DNA of 64,000 nt, taken from contig CAZUGQ010000011.1 of NCBI GenBank assembly GCA_964620125.1, positions 1 to 64,000 of the forward strand. The letters run 5' to 3'. The notes below the pieces were generated by a model. It worked only from the letters and a program-made list of their open reading frames with translations, was not told the DNA's origin and did no database searches. A program made the translations under genes and the position numbers. Of this stretch, positions 33,385 through 42,067 are shown piece by piece (the first letter of the stretch is position 1; each line of letters begins with the position of its first letter). Source of the stretch: OLB6 sp964620125 (lineage in GTDB: Bacteria; Bacteroidota; Ignavibacteria; Kapaibacteriales; Kapaibacteriaceae).

Positions 33385-34431
33385 TCACTTGCGCAGTATC
33401 GTCATCACAAATCCATCACCGCCAGAATCTCCGATGGCCGTTTCCCATCGATGGAGTAGCGTGAGCCCTACCTCCTGCGGTGCAACTGGCAGTGCTTCTT
33501 CATCAAGAATGCTGCACGTTGCATAGCCTATCACACCTCCCGGTTTGCACATGCGCACGGCATGCAGAAAGATGTTTGCCTGAATGGCAAGCAGCTCCTG
33601 CAATCCTTGTTCGGTGAGATGCAGTGCGATGTCGGGATTCCGGCGTAGCACACCCGTGCCGCTGCATGGTGCGTCGACCAGAACAACGTCTGCCGTATCA
33701 TACAACCGCTTGTAGATCTTTGTTGAGGTTATGTGCCTAGCTTCCACGTTGTGAGCTCCCGCTCTCGCAGCACGTTTGGCTAGCTGGCTAAGCTTATGGG
33801 AAACAATATCCAGTGCGATGATGGTACCGGTACCTGAGCTCAGTGCTGCCATGTGCAGGGTTTTCCCGCCTGCTCCGGCACAAAGATCAACACAGCGTTT
33901 CCAGCGAGCCTTTGCGAAGCGGAGCAACTCCCTGCTTACACGCTGTGAGTTGATGTCCTGTTGTTCAAACCAACCCATCTGAAAGGCTCTGCTGCGGAAC
34001 AAGCCAAAGGGTGCGTTTACACGCAGGCACTCATGCTCAACATGTTCTGGCTGGAATGGAGCCAATGCCTCCATGGCTTTGGCAACTGTGGTTTTGAGTG
34101 TGTTTACCCGAACAAAGGTTGGAGCGTCCTGCAGCGATGCTACAAGTGCATGGGAATTCTTTTGCAGCAGCCGTTCGCGCAACCATAGTGGTATTGCCAT
34201 GCGAGCTTCGTCAATAACACCATCCAGCGCGCCTTGCCAAGCCCCTTCCCAGTTTGTGTATCGAATGGCCTGGTACAAACGATGTCGGATCAGGGATGCG
34301 TCGGCACCCTGCACTCCAACAGACTGAAAGAGGGACTCGAGCTCTGACGAAAGGTGGCTGCCTTTGGTAACGCGTTCGTATGCGTTACGAAATGCGTCAC
34401 GTGGTGATGGTGAGGATCTGACTCGTTGCAT
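33385..34431 (-). CDS. RsmB/NOL1-family RNA cytosine-C5 methyltransferase
   Basis: A class I SAM-dependent methyltransferase of the RsmB/NOP2 family. Motif I reads DLCAGAGGKTLHMAAL, motif IV DAPCSGTGVLRRNPDI with one catalytic Cys, and motif VI GYATCSILDEE with the second. The N-terminal 120 residues resemble the NusB-like region of RsmB only weakly. It should make m5C in rRNA or tRNA; the target is not determined. Start 34431 lies within the 3' end of the Rieske gene (35-base overlap); a longer frame to 34611 is unlikely. Confidence 0.88.
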   Translation of the reverse strand: MQRVRSSPSPRDAFRNAYERVTKGSHLSSELESLFQSVGVQGADASLIRHRLYQAIRYTNWEGAWQGALDGVIDEARMAIPLWLRERLLQKNSHALVASLQDAPTFVRVNTLKTTVAKAMEALAPFQPEHVEHECLRVNAPFGLFRSRAFQMGWFEQQDINSQRVSRELLRFAKARWKRCVDLCAGAGGKTLHMAALSSGTGTIIALDIVSHKLSQLAKRAARAGAHNVEARHITSTKIYKRLYDTADVVLVDAPCSGTGVLRRNPDIALHLTEQGLQELLAIQANIFLHAVRMCKPGGVIGYATCSILDEEALPVAPQEVGLTLLHRWETAIGDSGGDGFVMTILRK

Positions 34432-34891
34432 CGTAGGATGATGCAAACTTCGGCAGGTCGGTTGCGCTGCCACTGATGGGTTGCACAACATTGCGTCCGT
34501 CCGTTGCCGAGTACTGTGCCCCGTGGCAAGGGCACATGCAGTTTTCGCCAGGTGCAACAGGTAGATCAACGGTGCACGACTGATGGGTGCAGATGGCACT
34601 GAATACAACAAAGGCTGAGTCGGCCACGCGCGAAATAAACACCGGCAGGTTGCTGTTCAGGCCGGAAATTACCGTGATGGTAATGCCTCCAACAACAGCG
34701 AGCTCGGGGCTTTTGGACACATCAAACGTTACGGTTGTAGATCCCGGGGGAGTCGGGGATGATTCGTCAACTTCACAACTCTGAACGAGTGCACTGATGG
34801 TTGCTGCACTGAACACGAGACCGATGGAGGATGTTGCGGCACGCAGAAATTCGCGCCGGCTCGAGGCATCGTTGGTAGGGGGCTTTGCCAT
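34397..34891 (-). CDS. Rieske [2Fe-2S] lipoprotein with twin-arginine signal
   Basis: The N-terminus holds a Tat motif (SRREFLRA) and a hydrophobic stretch ending LVQSC, so it is probably folded in the cytoplasm, exported by Tat and lipidated. The Rieske cluster ligands are CTHQSC and CPCHGAQYS, in normal spacing (Cys-x-His and Cys-x-x-His). It is a free-standing periplasmic electron carrier, not a bc1 subunit; no cytochrome b gene is nearby. The gene's first codons carry a copy of the AGCCCCCT motif. It lies 21 bp after a two-helix membrane protein and downstream of the porin-cytochrome, suggesting one redox operon. Confidence 0.92.
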   Translation of the reverse strand: MAKPPTNDASSRREFLRAATSSIGLVFSAATISALVQSCEVDESSPTPPGSTTVTFDVSKSPELAVVGGITITVISGLNSNLPVFISRVADSAFVVFSAICTHQSCTVDLPVAPGENCMCPCHGAQYSATDGRNVVQPISGSATDLPKFASSYDATSQILTITT

Positions 34892-34912
34892 GGTGGATTC
34901 GTGAAGTGAATG

Positions 34913-35215
34913 CTACGGTACGGAACGGCGGCGAAGCATGAACACGCTAAGCAGGATGGTCATTCCCGATACACCGAGAACGAACACATATCCGCGGTGA
35001 ACAACGCTTACGTCTGCATCATCAGGCAACAATCCGTACTTGAACGTTGGTTCCCACTTTACAACCTGTTGTGTTGTGCCGAACAGTTCGTCCTTCACCT
35101 CCGTGACCACCTTTTCCCGCGTCTTGGTATAGATCTCCATACCATCACCGACCCAGACAATGCCTCCAACAATGATGGCGATGACGGCTGCAACGATTAG
35201 GAGCTTCCACATCAT
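34913..35215 (-). CDS. Small two-helix membrane protein
   Basis: A 100-residue protein with an N-terminal membrane helix (WKLLIVAAVIAIIVGGIVWVG), a loop of about 50 residues and a C-terminal helix (GYVFVLGVSGMTILLSVFML) ending in RRR. No cofactor motif is visible, and I do not know the family. It is sandwiched between the heme-motif porin and the Rieske lipoprotein with gaps of 14 and 21 bases, so it may be a membrane anchor or partner for them. Confidence 0.7.
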   Translation of the reverse strand: MMWKLLIVAAVIAIIVGGIVWVGDGMEIYTKTREKVVTEVKDELFGTTQQVVKWEPTFKYGLLPDDADVSVVHRGYVFVLGVSGMTILLSVFMLRRRSVP

Positions 35216-35229
35216 AACGATACCCCGCA

Positions 35230-36402
35230 TTAATAGAACAGGTGCAGTTGCAAATTCCAACGTGTGGCAACGCCATCCTTGAAGGTGTCGAACAGACGGT
35301 ATTCAGGCCGTAACTCAACAAATGGCATCACAAACACCTGCGCTCCGATGATGCCGGCGTTGAGTGTGGTTTCTTCCAGCAACTTTGTTTGGTTAGTAGT
35401 GCCGTGCTCATAACGAACGTAGGCGATAAGTGGAGGAGTGATTTGCCATCCTAGCTCGGCCATCGACATGGTACTGTACATCACATACTCCTTCTCCGTT
35501 CGAGTTACGTCCAGCATTACGTAGAGCTGATCCGTAAGCCCCCCCCCAGCAAACACACTGATCATGCGAAAGTCGTTGTTGATGAGAACGGATCCACCAG
35601 CGTACGTGTTCACCATGTTCTCAAAAAATCTTGGCCATGCAACCACTCGAGCCGTGATCGTGGGACTGTTTCCCATGATTGCACTGTGCGAGGTGAGTCC
35701 GTCGCTGAGTTGCACTTGTCCAAGGCCTTCAGAGCCGAACAGCCCAAGCTGAACTGTAAGCCACTTTTCTCGTTCCCAGGTGATCTCGGAGCCCCATTCT
35801 CCCCAATCGGGTGCCAGGTAGTTGCGCCGCGTTGTTGGCTCTGCATAACTCACAGGAAACACGGTATGGTCGTCGTATCGTGTGCCGATACCCGGACGGA
35901 ACATACCGATGCGTATCGACGGCAACTCCGCTATGGGCTGTAGGATGAGGCTGACTGAGCCCGCGCGTTGACCCGGAAACCGTACTTGTTGATTGTTACT
36001 CTTTCGGAGAGACGCGAAGTTGAAGCCCCCTTCCAGAGTTACTCCCTTCCACGGGCGAACTGCACCGTATAGTGTTGCCTGCATGGGAAAGTAAACGCGG
36101 CTGGCAGCGCTATCGGTAAATGATCTGGTTGTCTGTACCCGTATATCGGTGCCTAACACTACCTTGCCGTCGAAGTAGGCATTGCTTTGATCCTCGGGGT
36201 ACAGAAACGGAATGGATTCTCGTGGTATCAGGCCTACATCAGAATAGCTGTACCAGCCAAGATCATTCCGAATGCCGCCACCCTGCGGTGCTACATGGCA
36301 TCCACTGCACCGATTGCCGCTCAGCAACGCAAACTGCGGCAGTGCATGCACCTGCACCACCGCAGCGATCATCATCAGCAGTACAATCGGGCGCTTGATC
36401 AT
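35230..36402 (-). CDS. Outer-membrane beta-barrel with N-terminal CxxCH heme motif
   Basis: A signal peptide (cleaved near VHALP) is followed at once by a single c-type heme motif, SGNRCSGCHVAPQGGG, and then by about 340 residues of alternating beta strands ending in an aromatic strand (TRWNLQLHLFY), typical of an outer-membrane porin. A single-heme plug joined to a barrel suggests electron transfer through or to the outer membrane, but this is inference. It precedes the two-helix protein and the Rieske lipoprotein in a tight operon. A C9 tract (35539-35547) encodes GGG inside the barrel. Confidence 0.8.
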   Translation of the reverse strand: MIKRPIVLLMMIAAVVQVHALPQFALLSGNRCSGCHVAPQGGGIRNDLGWYSYSDVGLIPRESIPFLYPEDQSNAYFDGKVVLGTDIRVQTTRSFTDSAASRVYFPMQATLYGAVRPWKGVTLEGGFNFASLRKSNNQQVRFPGQRAGSVSLILQPIAELPSIRIGMFRPGIGTRYDDHTVFPVSYAEPTTRRNYLAPDWGEWGSEITWEREKWLTVQLGLFGSEGLGQVQLSDGLTSHSAIMGNSPTITARVVAWPRFFENMVNTYAGGSVLINNDFRMISVFAGGGLTDQLYVMLDVTRTEKEYVMYSTMSMAELGWQITPPLIAYVRYEHGTTNQTKLLEETTLNAGIIGAQVFVMPFVELRPEYRLFDTFKDGVATRWNLQLHLFY

Positions 36403-36468
36403 ACAGCGGCCAAGACCGATGAGTTTCTGTTTGGTTACGACAAAGCGGCAGGCCGTGTGCGTGGCCGA

Positions 36469-37488
36469 CTACTTAAACGTTACCGTCTTCAAACACTTCT
36501 CGAAAATGGGTAGGTATACATTCTGTTCCGGCTTGAACCAGTTCACGGTTATGCGGAACATCTTGTCGCCCTTTACGGCAAAGTATGCCCGCGAGCTAAC
36601 GGTGCCACTTGGATTGTAGGAGAAGTATGCCGCCTTTACACCGCCCAGGGTAACCCCTGTTGGATTACCGCCACCATAGTTCGGTTTGTTTTGAAGGAGT
36701 ATCTTTTCAAGGTTCTTCTGTTTCGAGGCATCGAATACATCAACCTGAATGTTGCAGTCCAGGCGAGACCCAAAGAAGTTCACGCTTGAGAGCCCACCAC
36801 CAGAGAGTTTCTTGCCTTCGAAATTTTGAGGAATCTGGATCGTGAAATCAGGTGCGCTATACGAACGCAAGGTATCGGAAGGGGGCTCTGGTCCAGTGGG
36901 AGCAAGCGTATCCGGTTTTTTGGGAGCATCTGGTCTGCGAGCCAGTTTTACGGAAGCCACGATTTCCTTGAACTGCTCGGCGTAATCATCGAAGTTGTTG
37001 CCAAAAGATGCCAGCGTGAGGATCGTGACAACGCTATCATTCTCGGCGAAGTAAGCCTCTGATTTGAAGTTGCCATCTTCCTGACCGAACTCTACCCACA
37101 GCTTCATGGCCGGTTTGCCGCCAAGTGTAGCTTTCTCCAGTTTGTACCGATCCAGCTTGTCTTCGAATTCAAGCTTGCTATTCTTAATCAGTGAATCCAT
37201 GTTCCGAGTACTGTCGATCTCGATGGCACGAAGCTCCACCTTGGCACCACCTTCACCCTTGCTGAAATCCAGGAACCTGCGTCCAACACCTGGCTTGGAG
37301 AGAGCAAGAATCAAGTCACCCTTTTGAACCTGCTTTATCCAGTTCTTGGGGACCTTGACCTCGAACTTGCGAACGTCGTCCTTCATGAGCTCAAGGCCTT
37401 CGATAGGAGTGGGTGTGGCCTTGCGGGCGCACCCTGCTGCAACCAGTGCAGCAAGAGACAGCATAAGGAGAGAACGGAACAGAGACAT
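36469..37488 (-). CDS. Hypothetical lipoprotein with two PsbP-like repeats
   Basis: Lipoprotein signal LAALVAAGC. The mature protein appears to be two similar halves joined by a proline-rich linker (RRPDAPKKPDTLAPTGPEPPSD): each half starts with a segment like FEVKVPKNW or FTIQIPQNF, and contains a KATLGGKPAMKLWVEF or GVTLGGVKAAYFSY strand pair, as in PsbP/DUF1795 folds. The role is unknown, but an envelope-bound ligand-binding role is likely. It is 30 bp upstream-coupled with the cytochrome-like lipoprotein. Confidence 0.78.
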   Translation of the reverse strand: MSLFRSLLMLSLAALVAAGCARKATPTPIEGLELMKDDVRKFEVKVPKNWIKQVQKGDLILALSKPGVGRRFLDFSKGEGGAKVELRAIEIDSTRNMDSLIKNSKLEFEDKLDRYKLEKATLGGKPAMKLWVEFGQEDGNFKSEAYFAENDSVVTILTLASFGNNFDDYAEQFKEIVASVKLARRPDAPKKPDTLAPTGPEPPSDTLRSYSAPDFTIQIPQNFEGKKLSGGGLSSVNFFGSRLDCNIQVDVFDASKQKNLEKILLQNKPNYGGGNPTGVTLGGVKAAYFSYNPSGTVSSRAYFAVKGDKMFRITVNWFKPEQNVYLPIFEKCLKTVTFK

Positions 37489-37518
37489 GGTAGAATCCTT
37501 GTGGTGATGATCCGTAGC

Positions 37519-37908
37519 CTAGTTGTTCTGCGCGCCTTCCGAAATCCAGGTTCGCATACCGCGCGTCTGGGCCGAAGGTACGTTTTCAATGTTACCTGAA
37601 GTATGAAGAACCTGCCGTTCGAGAACTTTTATCAGCAAGCTCTCGTCTGGCCGGTATGGTACCGCAAGGTTCGGCCTGTCGAACATCACGGTTGAATACG
37701 AGCTTAATCTAATTCCACCGGCGGCATTATACTCGTCGTGGCATGGGTAGCACCGGAGTGTAAAAAACGGCAATACGTGATTTCGGAAGCTCACCGCTGA
37801 GTCTGGAAACACGATGGCGTCGGGATTGTTCACATTGCCGGACGGGCACCCCACAAGCATGGAGCAGCAGCAGAAAACAGCCATCGGGAGGAGTATGGCG
37901 GGCATCAA
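37519..37908 (-). CDS. Small c-type cytochrome-like lipoprotein
   Basis: A lipoprotein signal (FCCCSMLVGC) leads into VSFRNHVLPFFTLRCYPCHDEYNAAGGIRLSSYSTVMFD, with a single c-type heme motif CYPCH; the downstream pattern GGIRLSSY...SLLIKVLE resembles the planctomycete-type cytochrome c domain. It is probably an envelope electron carrier or a heme-bearing surface protein. It is four bases overlapped with panB, which is likely only operon packing. It lies about 1.1 kb from the heme-motif porin. Confidence 0.8.
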   Translation of the reverse strand: MMPAILLPMAVFCCCSMLVGCPSGNVNNPDAIVFPDSAVSFRNHVLPFFTLRCYPCHDEYNAAGGIRLSSYSTVMFDRPNLAVPYRPDESLLIKVLERQVLHTSGNIENVPSAQTRGMRTWISEGAQNN

Positions 37909-38723
37909 TAGCTCTCCTCGGCGGATGGGAAATCTTTCGAGCGAACATCGGCTACATAGCGCTGCACGGCATTGGTCATGATCTCATGGAGTTCCGCATA
38001 CCGGCGAACGAATCGCGGACGGAAATTGGTAGACATGCCCATCATATCCGTCCATACGAGCACCTGACCATCACAGCCGGATCCAGCTCCAATGCCGATA
38101 GTGGGCACGGTGAGTGAGGCCGTGATACTAGCTGCCAGCGCTGAGGGTACTTTTTCAAGGACGATAGCAAAAACGCCAGCGTCTTGAAGCAGCAGCGCAT
38201 CCTCGGCAATTCGTTGTGCTTCCTCTTCTTCGGTACCCCGCTGTTTGTACGAGCCAAACTGGTGAATGCTTTGAGGTGTAAGCCCCAGATGTCCCATCAC
38301 GGGGATGCCATTCTCTGTCATCAATCGAATGGCTTCCACGCTTCGTGAGCCCCCTTCCAACTTCACCGCACCACAGCCCGCTTCCTTCATGAGTCTGCCA
38401 GCATTGCGAAAGGCTTCGCGTGGAGACGCCTGGTAGCTCATGAATGGCATGTCTGTGACCACCATAGCGCTATCCACCGATCGAACCACAGCTTGTGTGT
38501 GGTAGATCATCTGCTCCAGCGTAACGGGGATGGTTGTGTCGTGGCCCTGCACAACGTTGCCAACGCTGTCACCAACTAGCAACAGGTCCACCCCGGCGGC
38601 ATCCATGATGCCAGCCGTAAGAGCATCGTAGGCGGTGAGGCAGGCAATCGGGATGCCGGCCTGCTTCATCTCCACCAAGCGGAGCGTAGTAACGCGCTTG
38701 CGCGTGGTTGTGGTTTGTGGCAT
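37905..38723 (-). CDS. panB: 3-methyl-2-oxobutanoate hydroxymethyltransferase
   Basis: A complete PanB: AYDALTAGIMDAAGVDLLLVGDSVGNVVQGHDTTIPVTLEQMIYHTQAV, the VKLEGGSRS metal/substrate region and MGHLGLTPQSIH. It makes ketopantoate, the first step of pantothenate synthesis; coaBC at 30269-31558 is a later step. The KLEGGS codons are part of an AGCCCCCT motif copy. Divergent from lpxH with 65 bp between starts; the stop overlaps the cytochrome-like lipoprotein ATG (ATGA). Confidence 0.97.
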   Translation of the reverse strand: MPQTTTTRKRVTTLRLVEMKQAGIPIACLTAYDALTAGIMDAAGVDLLLVGDSVGNVVQGHDTTIPVTLEQMIYHTQAVVRSVDSAMVVTDMPFMSYQASPREAFRNAGRLMKEAGCGAVKLEGGSRSVEAIRLMTENGIPVMGHLGLTPQSIHQFGSYKQRGTEEEEAQRIAEDALLLQDAGVFAIVLEKVPSALAASITASLTVPTIGIGAGSGCDGQVLVWTDMMGMSTNFRPRFVRRYAELHEIMTNAVQRYVADVRSKDFPSAEESY

Positions 38724-38788
38724 GCAGGAAGTGTTGGAAGAGCGGCAAAGATAGCCGCCACCTTCCTTCCCTGCGTTATCTTTCCGTC

Positions 38789-39562
38789 ATGTTCTCGCCC
38801 GTAGTTGCCCTTCGACACCTTACCGTGCCGGTCCCCGCAGGGCAACGTGTGGTATTCGTATCTGACGTACACCTTGGCTTGGGCGAAGCAGCCGCCGATA
38901 GGCTTCGTGAGCGGCGTTTTGTGGAGCTTCTCCGGTCGTTGCCTGGCTCATGCGCCCATCTTTTTATCGTGGGCGACCTATTTGACTATTGGTTTGATTA
39001 CCAAAGGGTGATACCCCGAAAACACATTCGCGCACTTGCTGCCTTGGCGGATGTGCGCGAGGGCGGCCTACCCATCACATATCTGATGGGGAACCACGAC
39101 TTCGGGCACCACACGTTCTTCCGCGATGAGCTGGGCATCCCTGTGGATCGGGGCGACGTGTCGGCACAGATTGCCGACCTGAAGTTCTACATAAGCCATG
39201 GCGATGGTAAGGTGGCGAATGACCGCGGTTACCTCGTTCTGCGTTCGATACTGCGAAATCGGTTTACGCAGTCAGTGTATCGCATGCTCCACCCCAACTG
39301 GGGAATCGGCCTTGCCGCACGCACATCGCATGAGAGCCGCGTATACACAGATCAGAAGCACTATGGACACGATGGCCTGCGCGACTTTGCGGCTGCACGC
39401 ATTGCCGAAGGGTACGATGTAGTGGTTATGGGACATCGGCACCGTGCTACCCATGAGAACGTGGGCGCTGGGCTCTACCTGAACCTTGGTGATTGGCTTG
39501 GGCAAAACCCAACCTATGCGATATTCGCCCCACCAATGGCTCCGCAACTGGTTGCACTGTAG
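38789..39562 (+). CDS. lpxH: UDP-2,3-diacylglucosamine diphosphatase
   Basis: A calcineurin-like phosphoesterase of the LpxH type: FVSDVHLGL, IVGDLFDYWFDY, LMGNHDFGHH, ISHGDGKVAND and VVMGHRHRATHEN supply the metal ligands. It cleaves UDP-2,3-diacylglucosamine in lipid A synthesis, which fits a lipopolysaccharide-bearing outer membrane. The start is placed at 38789; the longer frame to 38708 overlaps the panB promoter region. Confidence 0.9.
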   Translation: MFSPVVALRHLTVPVPAGQRVVFVSDVHLGLGEAAADRLRERRFVELLRSLPGSCAHLFIVGDLFDYWFDYQRVIPRKHIRALAALADVREGGLPITYLMGNHDFGHHTFFRDELGIPVDRGDVSAQIADLKFYISHGDGKVANDRGYLVLRSILRNRFTQSVYRMLHPNWGIGLAARTSHESRVYTDQKHYGHDGLRDFAAARIAEGYDVVVMGHRHRATHENVGAGLYLNLGDWLGQNPTYAIFAPPMAPQLVAL

Positions 39563-39641
39563 TCACCAACGGCGCAAGGCCCAGGAATCGAAGACCAGCA
39601 TTAGGCAGCGTATGTTCGCACATCACCAAACGAGGGCTGAG

Positions 39642-40577
39642 ATGAAGAAAGTCGGGCTGTTATTCGGAATGGAACAATCGTTCCCACCGGCACTTGTGGA
39701 AGAGATCAACAGTCGCGATGCTGGCGTCGCGGCGGAATTCGTGAAGATTGGTGGAGTAACACTCGAAGAAATGTTCGAGTATGATGTGATCTTGGATCGA
39801 ATCTCGCAGGATGTTCCGTATTACCGTTCCATGCTCAAGATTGCTGCTCTGAATGGTGTGCGTGTGGTAAATAATCCGTTCTGGTGGACGGCTGACGACA
39901 AGTTCTTCAACTACGCCGTGGCCCATAAGGCTGGCATTCCCGTGCCCCGAACAGTGTTGTTACCTAGCAAGCAGCACCCACCAGATACATCCGCAGAAAG
40001 TTTTCGTAATCTGTTCTATCCACTGAACTGGCAGGAATTGTTCGATTATGTAGGCTTCCCAGCCTATCTGAAGCCTCATGATGGGGGGGGATGGAAACAT
40101 GTGTACAAGGTGAACTCTATTGACGAGTTTTTTGACCGGTACAGCGAAACGGGCACAATCGTGATGACGTTGCAGGAGTCCATAGAATTCACCGAGTATT
40201 ATCGCTGTTACTGCATCGGCAAGAAGCATGTGCACATCATGCCCTACGAGCCGCGTAATCCTCATCACCTACGATACAAGGCCGGCTTCGCTCCAACGGA
40301 TGCCATGCGTTCGATGCTCACAGAGCTGTGTATCAAGATCTGCAACATCTTGGGCTATGACTTTAACACGATTGAGTTTGCAGTTCGGGATGGCATCCCG
40401 TATGCCATTGACTACATGAATCCAGCACCTGATGCCGAACGCACAAGTGTGCAGGAAGAAAACTTTGCCTGGGTGTTGGATACTACGGCAACCTTTCTCA
40501 TCGAGTTGGCTCAGGAAGGCAGAAAGATCCCTGCCGAATTCCACTGGAGCGAGTTCATAGGTAAAGGTCGGGGATGA
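39642..40577 (+). CDS. ATP-grasp (RimK/glutathione synthetase-like) ligase
   Basis: A 311-residue ATP-grasp enzyme beginning KKVGLLFGMEQSFPPALVEEIN. The ATP-binding part contains YLKPHDGGGWKHVYKV, and the metal-binding end reads FNTIEFAVRDGIPYAIDYMNPAPDAE. ATP-grasp ligases join a carboxylate to an amine or thiol; substrates are unknown. GAGGG lies a few bases before the ATG at 39642. Its stop overlaps the ATG of the histidine ammonia-lyase (ATGA), so it might be functionally linked to that enzyme. A G8 tract (40083-40090) encodes the glycine loop. Confidence 0.85.
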   Translation: MKKVGLLFGMEQSFPPALVEEINSRDAGVAAEFVKIGGVTLEEMFEYDVILDRISQDVPYYRSMLKIAALNGVRVVNNPFWWTADDKFFNYAVAHKAGIPVPRTVLLPSKQHPPDTSAESFRNLFYPLNWQELFDYVGFPAYLKPHDGGGWKHVYKVNSIDEFFDRYSETGTIVMTLQESIEFTEYYRCYCIGKKHVHIMPYEPRNPHHLRYKAGFAPTDAMRSMLTELCIKICNILGYDFNTIEFAVRDGIPYAIDYMNPAPDAERTSVQEENFAWVLDTTATFLIELAQEGRKIPAEFHWSEFIGKGRG

Positions 40578-42067
40578 CATTGGAAGTGAACGGCCGGTCG
40601 CTTACCGTAGAGCAGGTAGCAGCCGTTGCCAGAGATACTTCGAGTAGAGTTACACTTACAGCCGATGCCGAGGCTGACGTGCTTCGTGCACGTCAGGTAG
40701 TGGAACGGTGGATAGCCGAAGGTCGGGTGATTTACGGCCTCACAACCGGTTTTGGCGAATTCTCGAACGTTGTGATTCCAGCCGAGAAAGCTGCCGAGCT
40801 GCAGGTGAACCTTATCCGGTCGCACAGCGCTGGTGTGGGCGACTTGCTGCCGCGCGACGTTGTGCGTGCCATGATGCTCCTGCGAGTGAATGCTCTTGCG
40901 GGAGGCTATAGTGGCATACGCCTGGAAACGCTTCATACCCTGCTCCAGATGCTGAATGCCAACCTGATTCCTGACATTCCAAGTCAGGGTTCCGTTGGAT
41001 CCAGTGGCGACCTTGCTCCGCTATCACACCTGGCCCTTGCGTTGATTGGCGAGGGAACCATCGAAGGGTGGCCGTCTGGCCAGGTGATGCGCAAAAGGAA
41101 CATCGAACCAGTTCAGCTTGCTGCCAAAGAAGGATTGGCACTCATCAACGGCACGCAGATGATGTGTGCAATAGGCTGCCTGTGTTTGGATAGAGTGCAG
41201 TACCTGCTCGAGGTTGCGGATATCGCAGGTGCGCTCTCGTGTGATGCATTACGCGGAACCGATAATGCCTTCGACGCCCGATTGCACCAGCAACGTCCAC
41301 ACCCAGGCCAAAGCACCGTTGCAGCCAATCTGAAGCGATTGCTGCACGGCAGCCAGATTCGCGAATCTCATCGCACAGGTGATGATCGTGTTCAGGATGC
41401 TTATTCCATCCGCTGCATGCCGCAGGTTCATGGAGCCTCTAGAGATGCTACGGAGTACGTTCGAACAGTTCTTGAACGAGAGATCAATAGTGTTACGGAT
41501 AATCCACTCGTTTTTGCCGCGGATGACGTAGCCATCGAAGGGGGCAACTTTCACGGTCAGCCGTTAGCCTTGGCACTCGACTTCCTGGCCATAGCCACCT
41601 GCGAACTAGCCAGCATCAGCGAGCGCCGAACAGAGCGCCTGGTAAATGCAATGCTTGGTGGACTGCCCCGCTTTCTTACACCGAATGGTGGGCTGCATAG
41701 CGGTATGATGATTGCTCAATACACTGCAGCTTCGTTAGTGAGCGAGAATAAGGTGTTAGCACATCCAGCCAGCGTGGATAGCATACCCACAAGTGCAAAC
41801 CAAGAAGATCACAACAGCATGGGCAGCATAGCCGCACGAAAGCTGCAGACCATTGTTACTAATGTTGAACGCGTGCTGGCTATTGAACTGATGTGTGCGG
41901 CACAAGGGATTGACCTGTTAAAGCCCCTTCAAACCAGCGCACGCTTGCAAGAGGTTGTGGCTTCAATTCGAGAACACGTGCCGTTTGCGGATGTGGATCG
42001 AGTATTGTCTGTCGACATTCAGGCAGTACACAACCTGATCCGGGATCGCACGTTTACTGCGTCATAG
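40574..42067 (+). CDS. hutH: Histidine ammonia-lyase family protein with Ser-Ser-Gly MIO triad
   Basis: A 497-residue member of the HAL/PAL/TAL family. The MIO electrophile region reads GSVGSSGDLAPLSH; the standard triad is Ala-Ser-Gly, here Ser-Ser-Gly. The selectivity segment is RSHSAGVG (Ser-His as in histidine ammonia-lyases, not the TAL His-Leu or PAL Phe-Leu), and ALINGTQMM, YSIRCMPQVHGASRD, GGNFHGQPLA (E of the usual AEP replaced by Q) and NQEDHNSM are recognisable. Urocanate would be the expected product, but hutU, hutI and hutG are absent nearby. It is coupled to an ATP-grasp ligase, so a biosynthetic role is possible. Confidence 0.85.
   Translation: MTLEVNGRSLTVEQVAAVARDTSSRVTLTADAEADVLRARQVVERWIAEGRVIYGLTTGFGEFSNVVIPAEKAAELQVNLIRSHSAGVGDLLPRDVVRAMMLLRVNALAGGYSGIRLETLHTLLQMLNANLIPDIPSQGSVGSSGDLAPLSHLALALIGEGTIEGWPSGQVMRKRNIEPVQLAAKEGLALINGTQMMCAIGCLCLDRVQYLLEVADIAGALSCDALRGTDNAFDARLHQQRPHPGQSTVAANLKRLLHGSQIRESHRTGDDRVQDAYSIRCMPQVHGASRDATEYVRTVLEREINSVTDNPLVFAADDVAIEGGNFHGQPLALALDFLAIATCELASISERRTERLVNAMLGGLPRFLTPNGGLHSGMMIAQYTAASLVSENKVLAHPASVDSIPTSANQEDHNSMGSIAARKLQTIVTNVERVLAIELMCAAQGIDLLKPLQTSARLQEVVASIREHVPFADVDRVLSVDIQAVHNLIRDRTFTAS

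Noticed and set aside
35539..35547. C9 tract as a frameshifted pseudogene
   Set aside because: The reading frame is intact across the tract and the barrel strands continue in register.
40574..42067. A complete histidine-utilisation operon
   Set aside because: No hutU, hutI or hutG is present beside the lyase in this window.
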